Shown: piece after piece, positions 9,326 to 19,196 of the stretch | How the letters are laid out: every line of letters begins with the position of its first letter | How positions within the stretch are numbered: position 1 is the first letter of the stretch | Source of the DNA: an uncultured Clostridiaceae bacterium | GTDB taxonomy: Bacteria; Bacillota; Clostridia; Clostridiales; Clostridiaceae | Reading direction: 5' to 3' | Assembly: GCA_946405135.1 (NCBI GenBank) | Contig: CAMJGD010000003.1 | Location: 62,001-126,000, forward strand | DNA: 64,000 bases | Made by a program: the position numbers and the translations under genes | Notes under the pieces: model-generated | What the model was told of the DNA's origin: nothing | What the model saw: only the letters and a program-made list of their open reading frames with translations | The model's database searches: none

Positions 9326-10729
9326 ATGGAACAGGAAGTATTAGATATTAAACATAAAGGTATAGAGAAGGAAGAAAATAGTATTGAGTACATAAATTCA
9401 TTAGATGAAAGTAAGAATTTAGAAGATTACTATAAAAACATATGTATATTTGGACAAGGATTTGTAGGGTTACCTTTAACTTTAAGTTTTGCATTTAGAG
9501 GTTGTAATACCCTAGGGGTAGATGTAGATGAGGAACTTGTAGCTAATACTAATAATGGACTTACTCATCACACAGAAAGATTTCAGGATGTGAGTATACA
9601 GAAAATATTAAAAATGGAGCTTAACAGTAAAAGGTATAAGGCTACTACAGATGGAGCTTATGCAGTAAGAAACAGCAATGTTATAATAGTTACTGTTGGT
9701 ATTCCAATAGTAGATGGAAAGTACATAATAAGTTATCTTGAATCTGCCTGCAGGGTGATAGGACAAAATATTAAAAAGAATGATTTGATTATAATAAGAA
9801 GTACTGTAATTCCAGGAACTACAGAAGACTTATGTTTGCCTATTTTAGAAAAAGAGTCAGGAATGAAAGCAGGAGAAGATTTTTATCTTGCTTATGCTTC
9901 AGAGAGAATAGCAGAAGGAAAAGCCTTTGATGAATTTGCTAATATGTCAACTATTGTGGGAGCTATAAATGAAGAAAGTTTAAATAGAGCAATAAAAGCC
10001 CTTTCCATAGTATGTAAAGCGGAGGTTATACCAGCTAGCTGCATAAAGGCAGTGGAAACTTCAAAGGTATTTGAAAATGTTCAAAGAGATGTAAATATTG
10101 CTATGTCTCAAGAATTTGCTAGATTTACAGAAGCACTAGGAATAGATATATTTGAAGTGGTAAAGCTCGCAAATACCCATAAAAGAGTAAATTTACTAAC
10201 ACCAGGGCCAGGAGTTGGAGGATATTGCATACCAAATGCTTATCACTACATAGAGCCAAAAGCAAAAGAAATGAGTGTAAGCATGGACATATTAAAACTT
10301 GCAAGAGAAAAAAATGCAAATATGCCTAAATTCATTGTAGATAAAGTAGAAGATCTATTAAACTCAGAAGGAAAAGAACTTAAGGGCAGTAAAATAGCAG
10401 TGCTGGGGATTGCTATGAAGGATTATTCTAATGATGACAGAATAAGTCCGCCGGTAGATATATGCAATCTGCTAATAGAAAGAGGTGCTGAGGTGGCTGC
10501 TTTTGATCCAGTAGTACCTACAAAATATGACTTTAAAGTAGATACTCAAGATGAAGCACTAAAGGATTCAGAGGTGGTACTTGTACTTACAAAACAATAT
10601 AATATTGAGCTTGATGATTTTGAACATATGAGTAAGCTTTTAAAAGATAAAGCAATATGCATAGATACAAAGGCAGTTGTTAACGGAGCAGAAGCTAAAA
10701 AATATGGAATAAAAGTTTGGAGAATATAA
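9326..10729 (+). CDS. wecC: Nucleotide-sugar dehydrogenase (UDP-ManNAc dehydrogenase-like)
   Basis: A 467-residue NAD-dependent UDP-sugar 6-dehydrogenase. The NAD-binding motif FGQGFVGLPL lies near residues 43-52 after an unusual 35-residue charged N-terminal extension. The catalytic cysteine sits in GPGVGGYCIPNAYHY near residue 300, and the C-terminal UDP-binding domain holds GIAMKDYSNDDRISP. These enzymes oxidise C6 of a UDP-hexose twice to a uronic acid. Its place directly after wecB suggests UDP-ManNAc to UDP-ManNAcA, but UDP-Glc or UDP-GlcNAc cannot be excluded. Usual family enzymes start close to the NAD motif, so the extension is a mild oddity. Confidence 0.85.
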   Translation: MEQEVLDIKHKGIEKEENSIEYINSLDESKNLEDYYKNICIFGQGFVGLPLTLSFAFRGCNTLGVDVDEELVANTNNGLTHHTERFQDVSIQKILKMELNSKRYKATTDGAYAVRNSNVIIVTVGIPIVDGKYIISYLESACRVIGQNIKKNDLIIIRSTVIPGTTEDLCLPILEKESGMKAGEDFYLAYASERIAEGKAFDEFANMSTIVGAINEESLNRAIKALSIVCKAEVIPASCIKAVETSKVFENVQRDVNIAMSQEFARFTEALGIDIFEVVKLANTHKRVNLLTPGPGVGGYCIPNAYHYIEPKAKEMSVSMDILKLAREKNANMPKFIVDKVEDLLNSEGKELKGSKIAVLGIAMKDYSNDDRISPPVDICNLLIERGAEVAAFDPVVPTKYDFKVDTQDEALKDSEVVLVLTKQYNIELDDFEHMSKLLKDKAICIDTKAVVNGAEAKKYGIKVWRI

Positions 10730-10749
10730 GTAAAAAGTAGGTAAAGATT

Positions 10750-11496
10750 ATGGAAAATAGAATTAAATTATTAGGTACTTATGTTGATCCACTTACAATG
10801 GAAGAAACAATTTCCGAAGTAAAAAGAATTATAAGAAATAAGAAACCTGTACAGCATGTGGTCATAAATGCATCAAAAGTTAATTTAATGCAACACGATA
10901 AAAAATTAAGAGATATAATAAATAGTTGTCCTCTTATAAATGCTGATGGACAAAGTATATTGTGGGCAGCAAAAAAACTAGGATATTCAATACCTGAAAG
11001 AGTTACAGGTATTGATTTATTTCAACAGTTAATTGAAGTTTCGGTGAAAGAAGGATACAGTGTATACTTCTTTGGTGCCAAAGAGGAAACTGTCAAAAAA
11101 ATAGTTAGTATATATAAAAATGAGTATCCTAAACTAAAAATTGTAGGATATAGAAATGGTTATTTTAACAAAGAGGATAGTAAAACAATAGCAGAAGACA
11201 TAAAAAACAGTAAAGCTGATATATTATTTGTTGCATTTTCAAGTCCCAAAAAAGAATATTGGATAAATGAATACTTGGATTTTATGGGAGTACCTTTTTG
11301 CATGGGAGTAGGAGGAAGTTTTGATGTGATTTCAGGTGTTACCAAAAGGGCACCTAAATGGATGCAAAATTGTGGCTTGGAATGGTTTTATAGGTTTGTA
11401 CAAGAACCACACAGAATGTGGAAAAGATATATTTTAGGAAACTTTAGCTTCATTAATCTAGTTATAAAGGAAAATAAAGTTAGAAAAAGAAAGTAA
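10750..11496 (+). CDS. tagA: WecG/TagA/CpsF family glycosyltransferase
   Basis: A 248-residue GT26 enzyme. WecG/TagA enzymes add ManNAcA or ManNAc to GlcNAc-PP-undecaprenol. Key motifs are seen: VINASKVN near residue 37-44, the catalytic-base region INADGQSI near 63-70, ERVTGIDLF, FFGAKEE and the FVAFSSPKKEYW segment. The C-terminal appendage WMQNCGLEWFYRFVQEPHRMW is the part that in TagA supports membrane binding and activity. It completes the WecB-WecC-WecG trio. In a Gram-positive this could make either a teichoic-acid linkage unit or an enterobacterial-common-antigen-like polymer. Confidence 0.9.
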   Translation: MENRIKLLGTYVDPLTMEETISEVKRIIRNKKPVQHVVINASKVNLMQHDKKLRDIINSCPLINADGQSILWAAKKLGYSIPERVTGIDLFQQLIEVSVKEGYSVYFFGAKEETVKKIVSIYKNEYPKLKIVGYRNGYFNKEDSKTIAEDIKNSKADILFVAFSSPKKEYWINEYLDFMGVPFCMGVGGSFDVISGVTKRAPKWMQNCGLEWFYRFVQEPHRMWKRYILGNFSFINLVIKENKVRKRK

Positions 11497-11575
11497 TATT
11501 ATTTATATAAGAAATTTAAAGTATGTTCTGTATAATTTATAACAATTAATTAAGCTAAATGAAATAGGTGAAAAT

Positions 11576-12703
11576 ATGAATGTTTTACATATAACTTATG
11601 ATTATCCTGACAGTATTAATGCTAATAAGACTAATGCTGTGAAAAATTTAATCGATATTAGTGAGGAAGCAAATAATAATAATTTTTATATTAGTTTGAA
11701 TAGGGTAACTAATCCTAAAAACAAAATAATTAGAGTTCAAGATCAATATATAGAGATGACAACATTTGGTTTACCTAGAGGCTTATTTTTTAGATATACA
11801 TTAAGTAATTCAATAAATAGAGTTATTTCAACGAATTTAGATTTCAATAATTTTGATATAATTCATGCACATAAGCTAACTTTTGAAGGAGTAATAGCAT
11901 ATTATTTATTTAATAAATATAATAAACCATATGTGGTTTCAGTAAGACAAAGTGATTTTAAGGTACTAAAATATAAACCTAGCTTAAGGAATAAATATAA
12001 AAACATTTTAATTAATTCATCTAAGATATTTATAATATCTCCATGGATGAGAAATGAATTAATGAAAGTTTATAGAAATGATTTTAAGGGATTATCTAAA
12101 AAAATAGTATTACTTCCTAATTATGTTGAATATAAAAAATATTATTATGAAGAAAAAAATAATGATATTTTTTTAATGGTTTTAAATATGAAAAAGAGAA
12201 ATATTAAAATAAAAAATGTTGAAAATGTTTTAAGAGCAATAAAAAACCTAAGAAATAAAGGGTGTGTTATTAAGCTTGATATAATAGGTGACGGAGATGC
12301 AAAAAAAGTTATTGAAGCTATGATAATTAAATATAAGTTGGCTAATCAAATTAAACTTGTAGGAGCTAAAAATCATAGTGAAATAATTGAAATAATGAAA
12401 AAATATAAATGCTTTATTTTATGTAGTTATCCTGAAACTTTTGGTATGGTATATATAGAGGCGTTAATTTCTGGAATACCTATAATTTATAGTAAAAATA
12501 CTGGAATATATGGTTATTTTAATGATAAGGATATAGGAATTAGTGTTAATCACAAAAATATTTATGAAATAGAAGAAGCTATATTAACTATATGTAGGAA
12601 ATATGAGTATTATAAAAATAATGTTTTTCTTTTACAATGTGAAGATTTTGCTAGAAAATTTAGTAAAAAATGTATAAGCCAATTATACACAGATATTAAA
12701 TAA
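11576..12703 (+). CDS. Glycosyltransferase, GT4-like
   Basis: A 375-residue GT-B glycosyltransferase. The donor-site half has LDIIGDGDAKKVIEAMI and the signature CSYPETFGMVYIEALISGIPIIYS near residues 282-305, where the first glutamate of the E-x7-E motif lies. The acceptor is unknown. The gene begins the AT-rich cassette: a hand count over 60 bases at 11641 gives about 18% G+C, against about 33-35% in the wecB genes. Start ATG is set by AGGTGA upstream. Confidence 0.82.
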   Translation: MNVLHITYDYPDSINANKTNAVKNLIDISEEANNNNFYISLNRVTNPKNKIIRVQDQYIEMTTFGLPRGLFFRYTLSNSINRVISTNLDFNNFDIIHAHKLTFEGVIAYYLFNKYNKPYVVSVRQSDFKVLKYKPSLRNKYKNILINSSKIFIISPWMRNELMKVYRNDFKGLSKKIVLLPNYVEYKKYYYEEKNNDIFLMVLNMKKRNIKIKNVENVLRAIKNLRNKGCVIKLDIIGDGDAKKVIEAMIIKYKLANQIKLVGAKNHSEIIEIMKKYKCFILCSYPETFGMVYIEALISGIPIIYSKNTGIYGYFNDKDIGISVNHKNIYEIEEAILTICRKYEYYKNNVFLLQCEDFARKFSKKCISQLYTDIK

Positions 12704-12771
12704 TGAAATAATGAAATAATGATAACTTATTTATAGAAAATTTTAAAATGTATTTTAGGAAGGGTAATAAG

Positions 12772-13887
12772 ATGGGTAAAGTAGTAGCATTTGTACTTAT
12801 AGGAGAGATTAAATTTGATGGAAGAGTTCAAAAAGAAATTAGGTCTTTACAAACATTAGGATATAAAATAGTATTGATAGTATCCAGCTTCATAAATGAT
12901 AGCAAGGAAAACTATGATTTTGAAATATATAACTGTAATTATAAAACTATAAAGGGTAAACCGTATAAAAATTTATATAGTAGATTTGCGTTTTGTAAAG
13001 AGGCATTTGAGCATTTAAAAATAATAAGTCCAGAAATAGTCCATTGTAATGATTTAAATACATTATATTCAGGATATCTTTATAAAAAATTTAAAAAGGA
13101 TGTTAAAATTATATATGATGCTCATGAACTTTTCCCAGAATCTCAAAGTAGTTTTATAAGAAGGCTTTTTTGGAATATGGTAGAAAAAAGGTTAATTAAG
13201 TATTCTGATGAAGTAATATCTCCAGAGATAAACAGAGCAAAATATATGAAAAACAAATATAAATTAAAGAAGGTTCATGTAATTGAAAATTTTCCTGAAG
13301 AAGTTCAATTAAGTAATATAAATTATATCGAACTTCAAGAAAAAGGAACAATAAATAAGCATAAATGTTTATATTTAGGAATGATTTCACCCAAGAGAGA
13401 AATAGATAAATTAATTTTATCTATGAAGTATACGAATAAAGATGTATGCTTAGTTTTAATAGGAAAGGTTAGTGACAACCAATATAAAAGAAGTTTACTA
13501 CAAATTATAGAAAAAAATAATTTGCAGGATAAGGTTTTTTTTATACCACCGGTTGAAAATAAAATGGTAATACACTATATTAATTCTTCAGATATTGGTC
13601 TGATATTTTATAAAAATAATAATTTAAATAATTATTATTGTGCCAGCAATAAACTATATGAATTTATTAACTGTAACAAGAAAGTTATAACAAATAATTA
13701 TCCTGGATTAATTAGTGTTGTAGAAGAAAATGATCTAGGATTATGTTTAAAAAGTGTAAACGAAATTAGTATTTCTGAAGCTATTAATAGTTTATTAAAA
13801 TTAGATTGTTATAATAAAATTTATGATAATAGAGTAAAGTATTTATGGAATTTTCAAGAAAAAAGATTTCTTGAAATATATATTTAA
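12772..13887 (+). CDS. Glycosyltransferase, GT4-like
   Basis: A 371-residue GT-B enzyme. The N-terminal half opens with VVAFVLIGEIKFDGRVQKE and has YDAHELFPES near 120-130, typical of family 4 transferases of surface polysaccharides; the donor half has CLYLGMISPKREIDKLI and YCASNKLYEFINCNKKVI. I start it at ATG 12772, seven bases after AGGAAGGG; the in-frame ATG 12748 lies upstream of that site and is unlikely. Part of the AT-rich cassette. Substrate unknown. Confidence 0.82.
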   Translation: MGKVVAFVLIGEIKFDGRVQKEIRSLQTLGYKIVLIVSSFINDSKENYDFEIYNCNYKTIKGKPYKNLYSRFAFCKEAFEHLKIISPEIVHCNDLNTLYSGYLYKKFKKDVKIIYDAHELFPESQSSFIRRLFWNMVEKRLIKYSDEVISPEINRAKYMKNKYKLKKVHVIENFPEEVQLSNINYIELQEKGTINKHKCLYLGMISPKREIDKLILSMKYTNKDVCLVLIGKVSDNQYKRSLLQIIEKNNLQDKVFFIPPVENKMVIHYINSSDIGLIFYKNNNLNNYYCASNKLYEFINCNKKVITNNYPGLISVVEENDLGLCLKSVNEISISEAINSLLKLDCYNKIYDNRVKYLWNFQEKRFLEIYI

Positions 13888-13905
13888 TTTGAAAGAGTTG
13901 GTTAT

Positions 13906-15105
13906 ATGACTAAATTGCATAAGAGTATTATTTTTATGTTATACATTTTCACAATAGTATTAATATTTATGTTTAAAATAAGTAGATATGATTTTACTTT
14001 ATATGTTGCAACTATATTTAGTATTATATATTTGTTTTATTATTATATTAATTGTTTGACTGAAAATAGAAAAGTTAATATGGATTATGATGTTTTTGAT
14101 AAAATTCTATTTATACTAGTGGCAATATATGTTATTATGTCGATACTAACAGTAGCTCTAAATAATAAATCAGAAATAGTTTACAATATAGTTAGAGTAG
14201 AAGTGTTATTTGTTTTTGTAATTTTAATAAAAGATTTTTATAGAAATCTAGAAGATTTGGCTGAAATAAAAAATTATATAGCGATTATGTTTATATTTTG
14301 TGCGGTTATATCTTTAGTTTTATACTTCAAAGGATATTCACAGGTGTTTTTTTCAGTTAAATCTATAGTTAAATTAATACCTAATAATCAATTTGTTTCC
14401 CTATTTGGAGAAAAAAGATTACATTGGACACTTACGCATAAGTCACGATTTGCTGTTTTTTGTATTACTGGATTAACTTTTCTTTTAACTAATAATAGAT
14501 TTAAAAAAAGGACTAAAGTTATTTTTTCACCTGTATTTATATTATGTGTCTATCTAAGTAACTCTAAAGTAGGATTACTTATGACTATACTTTTTGTTGC
14601 TTATTATTTTAAACAAAAATTGAACAAAAAAGTCTTTATTGTAAGATTTTTTTTAGTAATAATTGTAGCTTTTATTTTTACAGCAACAACATATTTTTAT
14701 TATAAAGATTTATCTAATAATAGAAACATTTCTACATTTGGATCAAGAAAATATATATGGACTGCAGGTATGGAATTTATAAAGCAGAACCCTAATGGAA
14801 TTGGAAAAGCAGATGATGACTTTAGTCTTGATGTTGGATTTGAGGTAACAAATTTGCATAATATATTTTTAAATGAATGTCTTGAAAGAGGAACAACTTC
14901 AGGAATACTGTACTTAATAATTTGGATTATTATAGCAATTCGTTTTCTGAAATATAACAACAAAATATATTTTTCCTATGTGATTGCAATATTAGGTATA
15001 TCTATGTTTGATAATACTATCTCAAGTGAACTTAGTTATATATTTTGGTTTTGTTTACCTATTTTTTATTTGGATTGCAAAAAGTTAAAAGCTGTTGAAG
15101 ATTGA
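13906..15105 (+). CDS. O-antigen polymerase/ligase-like protein (Wzy)
   Basis: A 399-residue polytopic protein with about ten to twelve hydrophobic helices. A long extracytoplasmic loop between residues about 260 and 325 carries NPNGIGKADDD and LHNIFLNECLERGTTSG, the histidine/glutamate pattern seen in Wzy polymerases and WaaL ligases. With the flippase at 17707 it completes a Wzx/Wzy pair. The polymerase would join lipid-linked repeat units on the outer membrane face. Wzy proteins vary widely, so this rests on topology, loop motif and context. Confidence 0.78.
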   Translation: MTKLHKSIIFMLYIFTIVLIFMFKISRYDFTLYVATIFSIIYLFYYYINCLTENRKVNMDYDVFDKILFILVAIYVIMSILTVALNNKSEIVYNIVRVEVLFVFVILIKDFYRNLEDLAEIKNYIAIMFIFCAVISLVLYFKGYSQVFFSVKSIVKLIPNNQFVSLFGEKRLHWTLTHKSRFAVFCITGLTFLLTNNRFKKRTKVIFSPVFILCVYLSNSKVGLLMTILFVAYYFKQKLNKKVFIVRFFLVIIVAFIFTATTYFYYKDLSNNRNISTFGSRKYIWTAGMEFIKQNPNGIGKADDDFSLDVGFEVTNLHNIFLNECLERGTTSGILYLIIWIIIAIRFLKYNNKIYFSYVIAILGISMFDNTISSELSYIFWFCLPIFYLDCKKLKAVED

Positions 15106-15115
15106 GGAGAGAATT

Positions 15116-16498
15116 ATGCTTAAAGATATAATTAAAAAAAGTTATATAATTCAAAAACCTATAAGATATATATACTCAAGTATTCCAGATTATATTAGAT
15201 ATGGAAGCACTTTTAGAGAAACATATAATTTTTTAAAGCAATCTGAAAAATGGGATGAAAAAAAACTTAAGGAATATCAACTTAAAGAATTACAAAAATT
15301 AATATATCATTCGTACGAAACGGTTCCGTATTATAACAAATTGTTTAATGAAGTAAGGATTAAACCTAAGGATATTCAAGATTTTAATGATATAAAGAAG
15401 ATACCATATCTTACTAAAGAAATAATTAGAAATAATTTAGAAGATTTAATATCTAATAAGTATGATAAAAATAAACTTAAATATGTTACCACTGGTGGTT
15501 CTACTGGAGTACCGATGGGTTTTTATGTAGATAAATTGTATGATAAACCTAGGGAATGGGCGTTTATAACAAGCATGTGGAGTAGGATAGGATATGACGT
15601 AAATAAAGTAAATAGAAACGTAATATTAAGAGGCAATATACCATATAAGGGTGTATATGAATATAAGAATAGAGATTTAATATTATCATCATTTAAACTA
15701 ACAGAAGAAAATATGCATGTGTATATAGACTTAATGGAAAAATTTAATCCAGACTTTATAAGGGCATATCCATCAGCAATACATATGTTATGCAAATATA
15801 TACTTAATAATAATATAAAACCTAAAATGAAAAACCTTAAAGCTATAATATGTGCATCAGAAAATTTATATAATTTTCAAAGAAAAGAAATTGAAGAGGC
15901 TTTTGGAGTAAGAGTATATAGTTTTTATGGACATTCAGAACATGCATGCATAGGTGGTGAATGTGAGAATACTGGTTTATATCATTTGCAAAGTGAATAT
16001 GGATACTCAGAGATAATAAATGAAACCGGGCAAGATGCAGTTGAAGAAGATGAAATAGGAGAATTAGTTGCTACAGGATTTGGAAATTATGCTATGCCAT
16101 TTATTAGATATAGAACAAATGATATGGTGGTCAATACAAATAAAATATGTAACTGTGGGAGACATTATAAGGTTATTAAAAAAGTAGAAGGCAGACAGCA
16201 AGAATACTTTTTAGATAAAAATGGTGAGAAAGTTATTTTTACGTGGGCAGATTATCCGTTGTGGGAATATAAGGATATGATATGGGCTTACCAATACATT
16301 CAAAATGAACCAGGACAAGTGATTTTAAACATAGAATTAAAAAAAGGAGTGGAAATAAATAGCAAAGACTTTAAGAATATAAAAAAGATATTTTTAGATT
16401 ATTATACTGATTTTGATATAGAAATTTTACTTGTAAAAAGTATACAAAGAACTAAAAGAGGAAAGTTTAAGTACTTGGTACAAAATTTAAATATATAG
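15116..16498 (+). CDS. CapK-like adenylate-forming enzyme
   Basis: A 460-residue member of the phenylacetate-CoA ligase/CapK branch of the AMP-forming superfamily. The ATP-binding loop TTGGSTGVPMGFY is near residue 125-137, YGHSEHA near 270-276, and the hinge/ligand region FIRYRTNDM near 330. A cluster of cysteines CNCGRHY follows, as in many CapK proteins. CapK homologues are common in capsule loci but their reaction is not established; acyl activation for glycan decoration is the usual guess. Start ATG 15116 follows GAGGAGA; an in-frame TTG at 15095 overlaps the Wzy gene and lacks a ribosome site. Confidence 0.82.
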   Translation: MLKDIIKKSYIIQKPIRYIYSSIPDYIRYGSTFRETYNFLKQSEKWDEKKLKEYQLKELQKLIYHSYETVPYYNKLFNEVRIKPKDIQDFNDIKKIPYLTKEIIRNNLEDLISNKYDKNKLKYVTTGGSTGVPMGFYVDKLYDKPREWAFITSMWSRIGYDVNKVNRNVILRGNIPYKGVYEYKNRDLILSSFKLTEENMHVYIDLMEKFNPDFIRAYPSAIHMLCKYILNNNIKPKMKNLKAIICASENLYNFQRKEIEEAFGVRVYSFYGHSEHACIGGECENTGLYHLQSEYGYSEIINETGQDAVEEDEIGELVATGFGNYAMPFIRYRTNDMVVNTNKICNCGRHYKVIKKVEGRQQEYFLDKNGEKVIFTWADYPLWEYKDMIWAYQYIQNEPGQVILNIELKKGVEINSKDFKNIKKIFLDYYTDFDIEILLVKSIQRTKRGKFKYLVQNLNI

Positions 16499-16600
16499 AC
16501 AGTTATATTCAGTAGTATGTTAAATATTATAGGATATTAATAGGGATTTTGGTAAATTGCATTAAGGATAATAAGTAAAAAAAGATAGGCAGTGACTTGC

Positions 16601-17677
16601 ATGAAAATAATACTTATAGGAACATATCCACCCCCTTATGGTGGAATATCTGTTCACATCAAAAGAATGAAAATGTATTTAGAAAATAAGGATGTTTCTG
16701 TTACTGTATTTAGCAAATCTAAGAAATTTAATGATATATCTGAAAATATTTTATTAATAAAAAGCTATAAAAGCTTTATATTTAGGATACCATATTTAAA
16801 AGCAGATGTTTTGCATTTTCATTCTACAGATATAAAACTAAGAGTTCTAATGGGATTTTATAAGATATTTAATAAGAAAATTATTTTAACAGTACATGGA
16901 GAAAGTTTGAATGACCAGCTAGATACATCAAGTTTTTTTATAAAACATTTACTACTTTTTAGTTTAAAAAGGTTAGACAAGATAATTTGTGTAAATCCTA
17001 AATTGGTTAATAAACTTATTGATTATGGATTTAATAAGGACAAGTTAATATATATTCCAGCATATAATAATCCAATCGAAAATATATTCGACACAGAAAA
17101 AATAAGTAAGGAAGTTTGGACATTTATTGATTCAGCGGAATTTTTAGTTAGTGCTAATGGAGCAATTAGTTTTAATAATAATGAAGATTTATATGGAATT
17201 GACTTATTGATAGAATTAATAAGAAAACTTAAAACTTGTAGAAAAGATGTAAAGTTAATAATTGCACTGTTAGGAGCTGAAAATCAGAATGAAACAGAAA
17301 AAAAGTACTACAATGAGTTGAAACATATAATTAATAAATTGGATTTGCAAAAGGATATTTTTATATATGAGGTTAAGGATACAGAATTCTATCCTATACT
17401 TAAGAAAAGTAAGTTATTTATTAGACCAACCAATACTGATGGTGATGCAATATCTGTTAGAGAAGCATTATATTATAAGGTTCCATCAATAGCTAGTGAT
17501 GTAGTTCAAAGACCAGAAGGAACAGTTTTATTTAAAACAAGAGATATAGATGATTTATATAATAAAACCATAGAAGTAATTGAAAATTATGATTTTTATA
17601 AGGATAAGTTAAACGATGTAGTTGTTGAGGATAATGCTGAAAGAATATTTGATATTTATAAAGAGATTACGAATTGA
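16601..17677 (+). CDS. Glycosyltransferase, GT4-like
   Basis: A 358-residue GT-B transferase. It opens with MKIILIGTYPPPYGGISVH, a classic GT4 acceptor-domain start, and has DVLHFHSTDIK and ILTVHGESL. The donor half carries FIRPTNTDGDAISVREAL, with D-x-D-A-x-S-x-R-E-A being a frequent version of the E-x7-E region. ATG 16601 is preferred over the in-frame GTG 16592, because the purine-rich AGGCAGTGA spans that GTG. Its stop overlaps a possible upstream start of the flippase gene. Confidence 0.82.
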   Translation: MKIILIGTYPPPYGGISVHIKRMKMYLENKDVSVTVFSKSKKFNDISENILLIKSYKSFIFRIPYLKADVLHFHSTDIKLRVLMGFYKIFNKKIILTVHGESLNDQLDTSSFFIKHLLLFSLKRLDKIICVNPKLVNKLIDYGFNKDKLIYIPAYNNPIENIFDTEKISKEVWTFIDSAEFLVSANGAISFNNNEDLYGIDLLIELIRKLKTCRKDVKLIIALLGAENQNETEKKYYNELKHIINKLDLQKDIFIYEVKDTEFYPILKKSKLFIRPTNTDGDAISVREALYYKVPSIASDVVQRPEGTVLFKTRDIDDLYNKTIEVIENYDFYKDKLNDVVVEDNAERIFDIYKEITN

Positions 17678-17706
17678 TAAAATATGTGTTTAAAGTAGGT
17701 GTATCT

Positions 17707-19176
17707 ATGCCAGAAAAAAAATCATTTGCTAAAATTGGTGCTATTTATGCAATCGGTCAAGTTTTAGGGAAGGCAATTTCATTTTTTTTGCTTCCTATAT
17801 ATACAGGGCAATTAGGCTCAAGTGGATATGGTCAGCTTGCTTTAGCAGATACAGTTTTAGATTTTGTAGGAGCTTTTGTAATTTGTGGAATATATTCAGG
17901 CTATTATAGATTTTATAGAGAATATGATGAAAAGCAGAGAAGAACATTGAAAAATACTGCAATTAATTTTGCACTAATATTAGCTGCTTTTAATATATTA
18001 CTTGTTATTTTAATTGGAAAGCCAATATCAGAAATTATTTTTAAATTTGATAATTCCTATGAGATTTTAATTTTAGTTGTTATAAGGAGTATAATAGTTC
18101 AATTCGTTACATTATTTATGTGTGATTATACATTGAACTATCAAGCCATTATTTCAGTTACAACTAATTTGGTAAATCTTGTATTGAATTTAGCGCTCTC
18201 TATTTTTTTTGTTGTATCTAGAAAACAAGGAATTGTTGGGGTTTATAAAGGATACATATATAGTAATGCAGTAATACTAATATATTTAGTAATAATCAAT
18301 TATAAATCATACAAGCTCGAATTGGATACAAAAATGTTAAAAAATATGCTTAAATTTAGCAGTGGTTTAATTCCAGGAAATATTGGAAGCACAATTTTAA
18401 CACTTTCAGACAGATATTTTTTAGCGGGATATAAAAGTTATTCTGAAACGGGAATTTATTCAATGGGATACAAATTTGGAATGCTTATTGATCCATTATT
18501 TATATCGCCTTTCAAATCAGTTTTCACTCCATATAAATTTGAAATATGGAAAGATGATGATGCTGAAGAAAAATTTAATAATATGTTTGATAAATATCAC
18601 TTTATAGGATTATTTATTTTACTTGGCATTTCTATTTATAGCAAGATTGTTATTACAATTTTTACAACAAAAGAATTTATAAGTTCATATAAGATTGTTC
18701 CATTAATTTTGTTTTCTTATTTTTTATATGGGAAAGCTGATTTTTTTAATTTGGGAATTCAAATAAAAAATAAAACGTATATTGATAGTTTTATTATGTT
18801 TTTAGGTGGTGCAAGCAATATATTATTAAATGCTTTACTTATTCCTAAATATGGTATGTATGGGGCTACATTTGCCACTGTTTTATCATATATAATTATG
18901 AATTTTGCTTATTTAAAAATTGCTATGCCTATGTATCATGTAAAGTATAATTTTAAAAAGGTTTTATATTTTTACTCAATAACATTGTTTTTGTATATTA
19001 TTTATTATTATATTTCTATAAAAAATATAAACCTATTTTTAGAATGTATTATAGGTTTTATTTTATTAATTCTATATATAGTTTTGTGTTTGTTATTTAG
19101 ACTTATTGATAAAGAAACACTTAAAAGTTATTATAATAAATTTATAAAAAAGATTAATATGAAATTCAATATATAA
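17707..19176 (+). CDS. Oligosaccharide flippase, Wzx/MATE-like
   Basis: A 489-residue polytopic protein of the polysaccharide biosynthesis/MOP flippase group, with about 12-14 hydrophobic helices. The N-terminus KIGAIYAIGQVLGKAISFFLLP and TGQLGSSGYGQLAL are typical of Wzx. It would move undecaprenyl-PP-linked repeat units across the membrane for the Wzy polymerase. Start ATG 17707 has AGGTG seven bases upstream; an in-frame TTG at 17674 overlaps the previous stop and is less likely. Confidence 0.87.
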   Translation: MPEKKSFAKIGAIYAIGQVLGKAISFFLLPIYTGQLGSSGYGQLALADTVLDFVGAFVICGIYSGYYRFYREYDEKQRRTLKNTAINFALILAAFNILLVILIGKPISEIIFKFDNSYEILILVVIRSIIVQFVTLFMCDYTLNYQAIISVTTNLVNLVLNLALSIFFVVSRKQGIVGVYKGYIYSNAVILIYLVIINYKSYKLELDTKMLKNMLKFSSGLIPGNIGSTILTLSDRYFLAGYKSYSETGIYSMGYKFGMLIDPLFISPFKSVFTPYKFEIWKDDDAEEKFNNMFDKYHFIGLFILLGISIYSKIVITIFTTKEFISSYKIVPLILFSYFLYGKADFFNLGIQIKNKTYIDSFIMFLGGASNILLNALLIPKYGMYGATFATVLSYIIMNFAYLKIAMPMYHVKYNFKKVLYFYSITLFLYIIYYYISIKNINLFLECIIGFILLILYIVLCLLFRLIDKETLKSYYNKFIKKINMKFNI

Positions 19177-19196
19177 ATGCATAAAGGAAGGATAAA